Shown here piece by piece: positions 62,436-64,000 of a stretch of DNA of 64,000 bases (positions are counted from its first letter, which is position 1; every line of letters begins with the position of its first letter). The translations under genes and the position numbers were made by a program. Below the pieces are notes generated by a model. The model was given only the letters and a program-made list of their open reading frames with translations, had not been told where the DNA came from and did no database searches. Origin of the DNA: JBBQFI01 sp038237805 (GTDB taxonomy: Bacteria; Verrucomicrobiota; Verrucomicrobiia; Chthoniobacterales; UBA10450); NCBI GenBank assembly GCA_038237805.1, contig JBBRYI010000012.1, forward strand, positions 48,871-112,870. Reading direction: 5' to 3'.

Positions 62436-62920
62436 TTAAAACTTCTTCGTTAGGCTGACATAGACGAAGCGGCCGCTCAGACCGTAGATAAGGCGTGGGT
62501 AGTTGAAGGGGCGCGCGGCGGATCGTGATCGAAGATGTTTCGGCAGCCGAGAGTCAAGGTTGTGTTGCGCAACAGCCATCTCCAAGCCGCGCCGCTGAAC
62601 CAGGAGCTCGATTCCTGGCGGTGGTCTGCGCCCGCATCTGTTTCGCCGAAAGAATACGAACCTTCCCATCGAAGAACCAAGTCTGCCGGACCCAATGTTC
62701 GTTGCCGTTGATATCCAATTCATGAAAACCGTCTCGCCTTTGGTGGGTTCTTTGAATTCACAATACCTGGACCGTGAAAGTGCGGCCTCACTAATCTCGA
62801 TAATCAACGGCATTATCCGTCGGGGCTTGGACGAATCACAGCAGCTCACGATTCGACGAAGTCGAGTAGCAATCTTGCTGATTATAGCTTTTGGTCGCTC
62901 CAAACGTATCGCCTTACCAT
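62436..62920 (-). pseudogene. TonB-dependent receptor C-terminal remnant
   Basis: On the minus strand two frames encode the last strands of an outer-membrane receptor: SWFSGAAWRWLLRNTTLTLG, CRNIFDHDPPRA and then FNYPRLIYGLSGRFVYVSLTKKF with a terminal Phe. The frame shifts between DPPRA and FNYPR. The upstream plug and most of the barrel are absent. The remnant lies in a gene-poor stretch of decayed genes. Confidence 0.6.
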
Positions 62921-62962
62921 AGGTGGCGGTTGATTTTTGCGGGTGATCGGTTAGACGGAAGA

Positions 62963-63157
62963 ATGTTATCAGAAGAAAACGATCTTGGTTTTGTACGTCA
63001 CGCGACGGCCGAGCTCGCGGTTTCGTTCACGGACGCGAGAGATCACAACCTGCACGCCGCTTTTAACGGTCTGATAAAAGCGATCGAAGCAGATCGCGCG
63101 CACATAAATGCCTTGGAAGAGCAGATTAAAAACCTCAAGGCACAAAAGCCAGGTTAA
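62963..63157 (+). CDS. Small hypothetical protein
   Basis: A 64-residue frame from ATG 62963 (MLSEENDLGFVRHATAELA) with a helical end rich in E/K (ADRAHINALEEQIKNLKAQKPG). I recognise no family and see no clear RBS. It may not be a gene. Confidence 0.3.
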   Translation: MLSEENDLGFVRHATAELAVSFTDARDHNLHAAFNGLIKAIEADRAHINALEEQIKNLKAQKPG

Positions 63158-63398
63158 AAACCTGTCCGACAAGGCGTTAGAAGCATCTCACCGCCTCGCA
63201 GTGGTGCCGCCCCGCGGCGATGGGGCAGATTTAGCCCAAGGAAATTGGTCGCGTAGTTGCTAATTTTCTTGCGTAACAAGACCGCGGGGGCGCACACTGA
63301 CGCGACCTTAGTTCCACACCAGATCATGTTGCGTGCGATGCTAATTCGTCCCGGACATCTTCAAAGAGGGGCTTCGGTTTAGTTCCGAGATCATCCCT

Positions 63399-64000
63399 AT
63401 GAACAGGTTCCCAGAAGAGCGCGCCGCAGCACCCGCATTGATCAAAAGCAGTCGTCTCGGGCTTTTTGTCCGAGCTTGCCGTGGCCGAATGCTCGTTTGC
63501 CCCAGTACGTTGGAAAATCTTTTAAGGGTCTTTGCGACAGCCGCGCTTTCGGTCTTGATGGCGTCTGCTCAGGCGCAAACGAATTATGAACCTTATCTCT
63601 TTACCACGTTTGCCGGAAACGTCGGCTATGGTAGCGCCGATGGCCCGGGCGGCGCCGCCCGGTTCAATTATCCGCAGAGCGTGGCCGTCGACAGCACCGG
63701 CAATATTTATGTGGCGGACACGTATAATTACACGATCCGCAAAATCACCCCTGCTGGGGAGGTGAGCACTCTGGCCGGTTTGGCCGGGACCAGCGGGAGC
63801 GCCGATGGCACCGGTACCGCGGCACGCTTTTTTAATCCGGCGGGAGTGGTGGTGGATAGCGTCGACAACATTTATGTGGCCGACACGTATAATCACACGA
63901 TCCGCAAAATCACGCAGGCTGGCGAGGTGACCACTCTGGCGGGTTTAGCGGGCGGCTCTGGCAGCGCCGATGGCACCCGCAGCGCGGCACGGTTCAATTA
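63399..64000 (+). CDS. Secreted NHL-repeat protein, N-terminal part
   Basis: The gene runs off the right edge. The start ATG 63399 gives a long leader with a hydrophobic stretch (LLRVFATAALSVLMASAQAQ). NHL-type propeller repeats follow: GSADGPGGAARFNYPQSVAV, then NIYVADTYNYTIRKITPAGEVSTLAG, and a second unit with NPAGVVVDS and NIYVADTYNHTIRKI. Each unit is about 58 residues. In-frame ATG at 63492 is an alternative start. Products of this kind are usually extracellular. Confidence 0.85.
   Translation, partial: MNRFPEERAAAPALIKSSRLGLFVRACRGRMLVCPSTLENLLRVFATAALSVLMASAQAQTNYEPYLFTTFAGNVGYGSADGPGGAARFNYPQSVAVDSTGNIYVADTYNYTIRKITPAGEVSTLAGLAGTSGSADGTGTAARFFNPAGVVVDSVDNIYVADTYNHTIRKITQAGEVTTLAGLAGGSGSADGTRSAARFN

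Larger units (their letters stand above)
1617..62454. repeat. Dispersed over-represented word CGTTAGG (ACTCGTTAGGC)
   Basis: By eye I find 36 copies of CGTTAGG/CCTAACG. Plus orientation: 1617, 5140, 6466, 8790, 16669, 18250, 19732, 38419, 40885, 41050, 43597, 47853, 55704, 58743, 60795, 61612, 62371, 62448. Minus orientation: 3308, 6044, 10300, 12709, 18430, 20993, 24241, 24831, 26902, 27466, 30713, 45327, 46642, 47798, 48498, 56690, 56999, 61102. Seventeen have the longer ACTCGTTAGG. Copies lie mainly inside genes, in several reading frames. Confidence 0.85.

Overview
The window is a 64 kb chromosomal segment, moderately GC-rich and with codon use that looks uniform. It most resembles a soil Verrucomicrobiota bacterium of the Chthoniobacterales / 'Candidatus Udaeobacter' type. 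This assignment is inferred from gene content: a DUF5069 protein, a GxxExxY protein, long kelch/BNR surface proteins, a VPxxx-CTERM-like secreted protein, an ADOP-type permease, and a UbiA prenyltransferase of the MqnP type. No rRNA, CRISPR array, prophage or recognisable transposase was seen.

Layout. 1-7.7 kb: partial msrA, trmB, comEC, an NAPE-PLD-like hydrolase, a large polytopic membrane protein, a CysJ-like reductase and tRNA-His. 7.7-17.1 kb: a coiled-coil/TPR protein, DUF2071, acnA, a peroxiredoxin, DUF456, and rnpB (RNase P RNA). 17.1-32.9 kb: rarA, an Lhr-type helicase, a methyltransferase, pilC/gspF, a degenerate MBL protein, ubiA/mqnP, rpiB, a DnaJ-family chaperone, DUF2905, a HAF-repeat protein, a MocR-type regulator, DUF5069, a guanine deaminase and comM. 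33-38.5 kb: a surface/secreted island with a 21-unit kelch protein and a BNR/sialidase-like protein, ending at a truncated CvpA-like gene. 38.9-47.2 kb: a GxxExxY cassette, gatB, glycerate kinase, a GH18-CE4-GT2 fusion, a GIN-domain lipoprotein and a GH26-like glycosidase. 47.2-56.2 kb: a decayed ADOP permease, duplicated DUF4386/MDR genes with remnants, and a YtrA-type GntR-ABC operon with a palindromic operator. 56.2-64 kb: an ECF sigma / putative anti-sigma / PDZ operon, a frameshifted TylF-like methyltransferase, DUF485-actP, and then a run of damaged secreted or outer-membrane genes up to a partial NHL-repeat gene.

The most unusual signal is a short non-palindromic word, ACTCGTTAGGC with core CGTTAGG. 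I counted 36 copies of the 7-mer core by eye, 18 in each orientation. They lie in all frames, mostly inside genes, and one lies in rnpB. Random expectation is about 8. Seventeen copies carry the full 10-mer ACTCGTTAGG, where about 0.1 is expected. The density and the lack of orientation bias resemble the DNA uptake sequences of Neisseria and Haemophilus. The window also carries comEC, comM and a pilC/gspF gene. A self-recognition or uptake signal is therefore a reasonable but unproven hypothesis.

Other notable structures are a GxxExxY nuclease-like gene between inverted repeats, with a gene-less relative of those repeats beside rnpB, and a REP-like palindrome inserted in the RNase P RNA. Several genes carry single-base indels, which are either real decay or assembly error.
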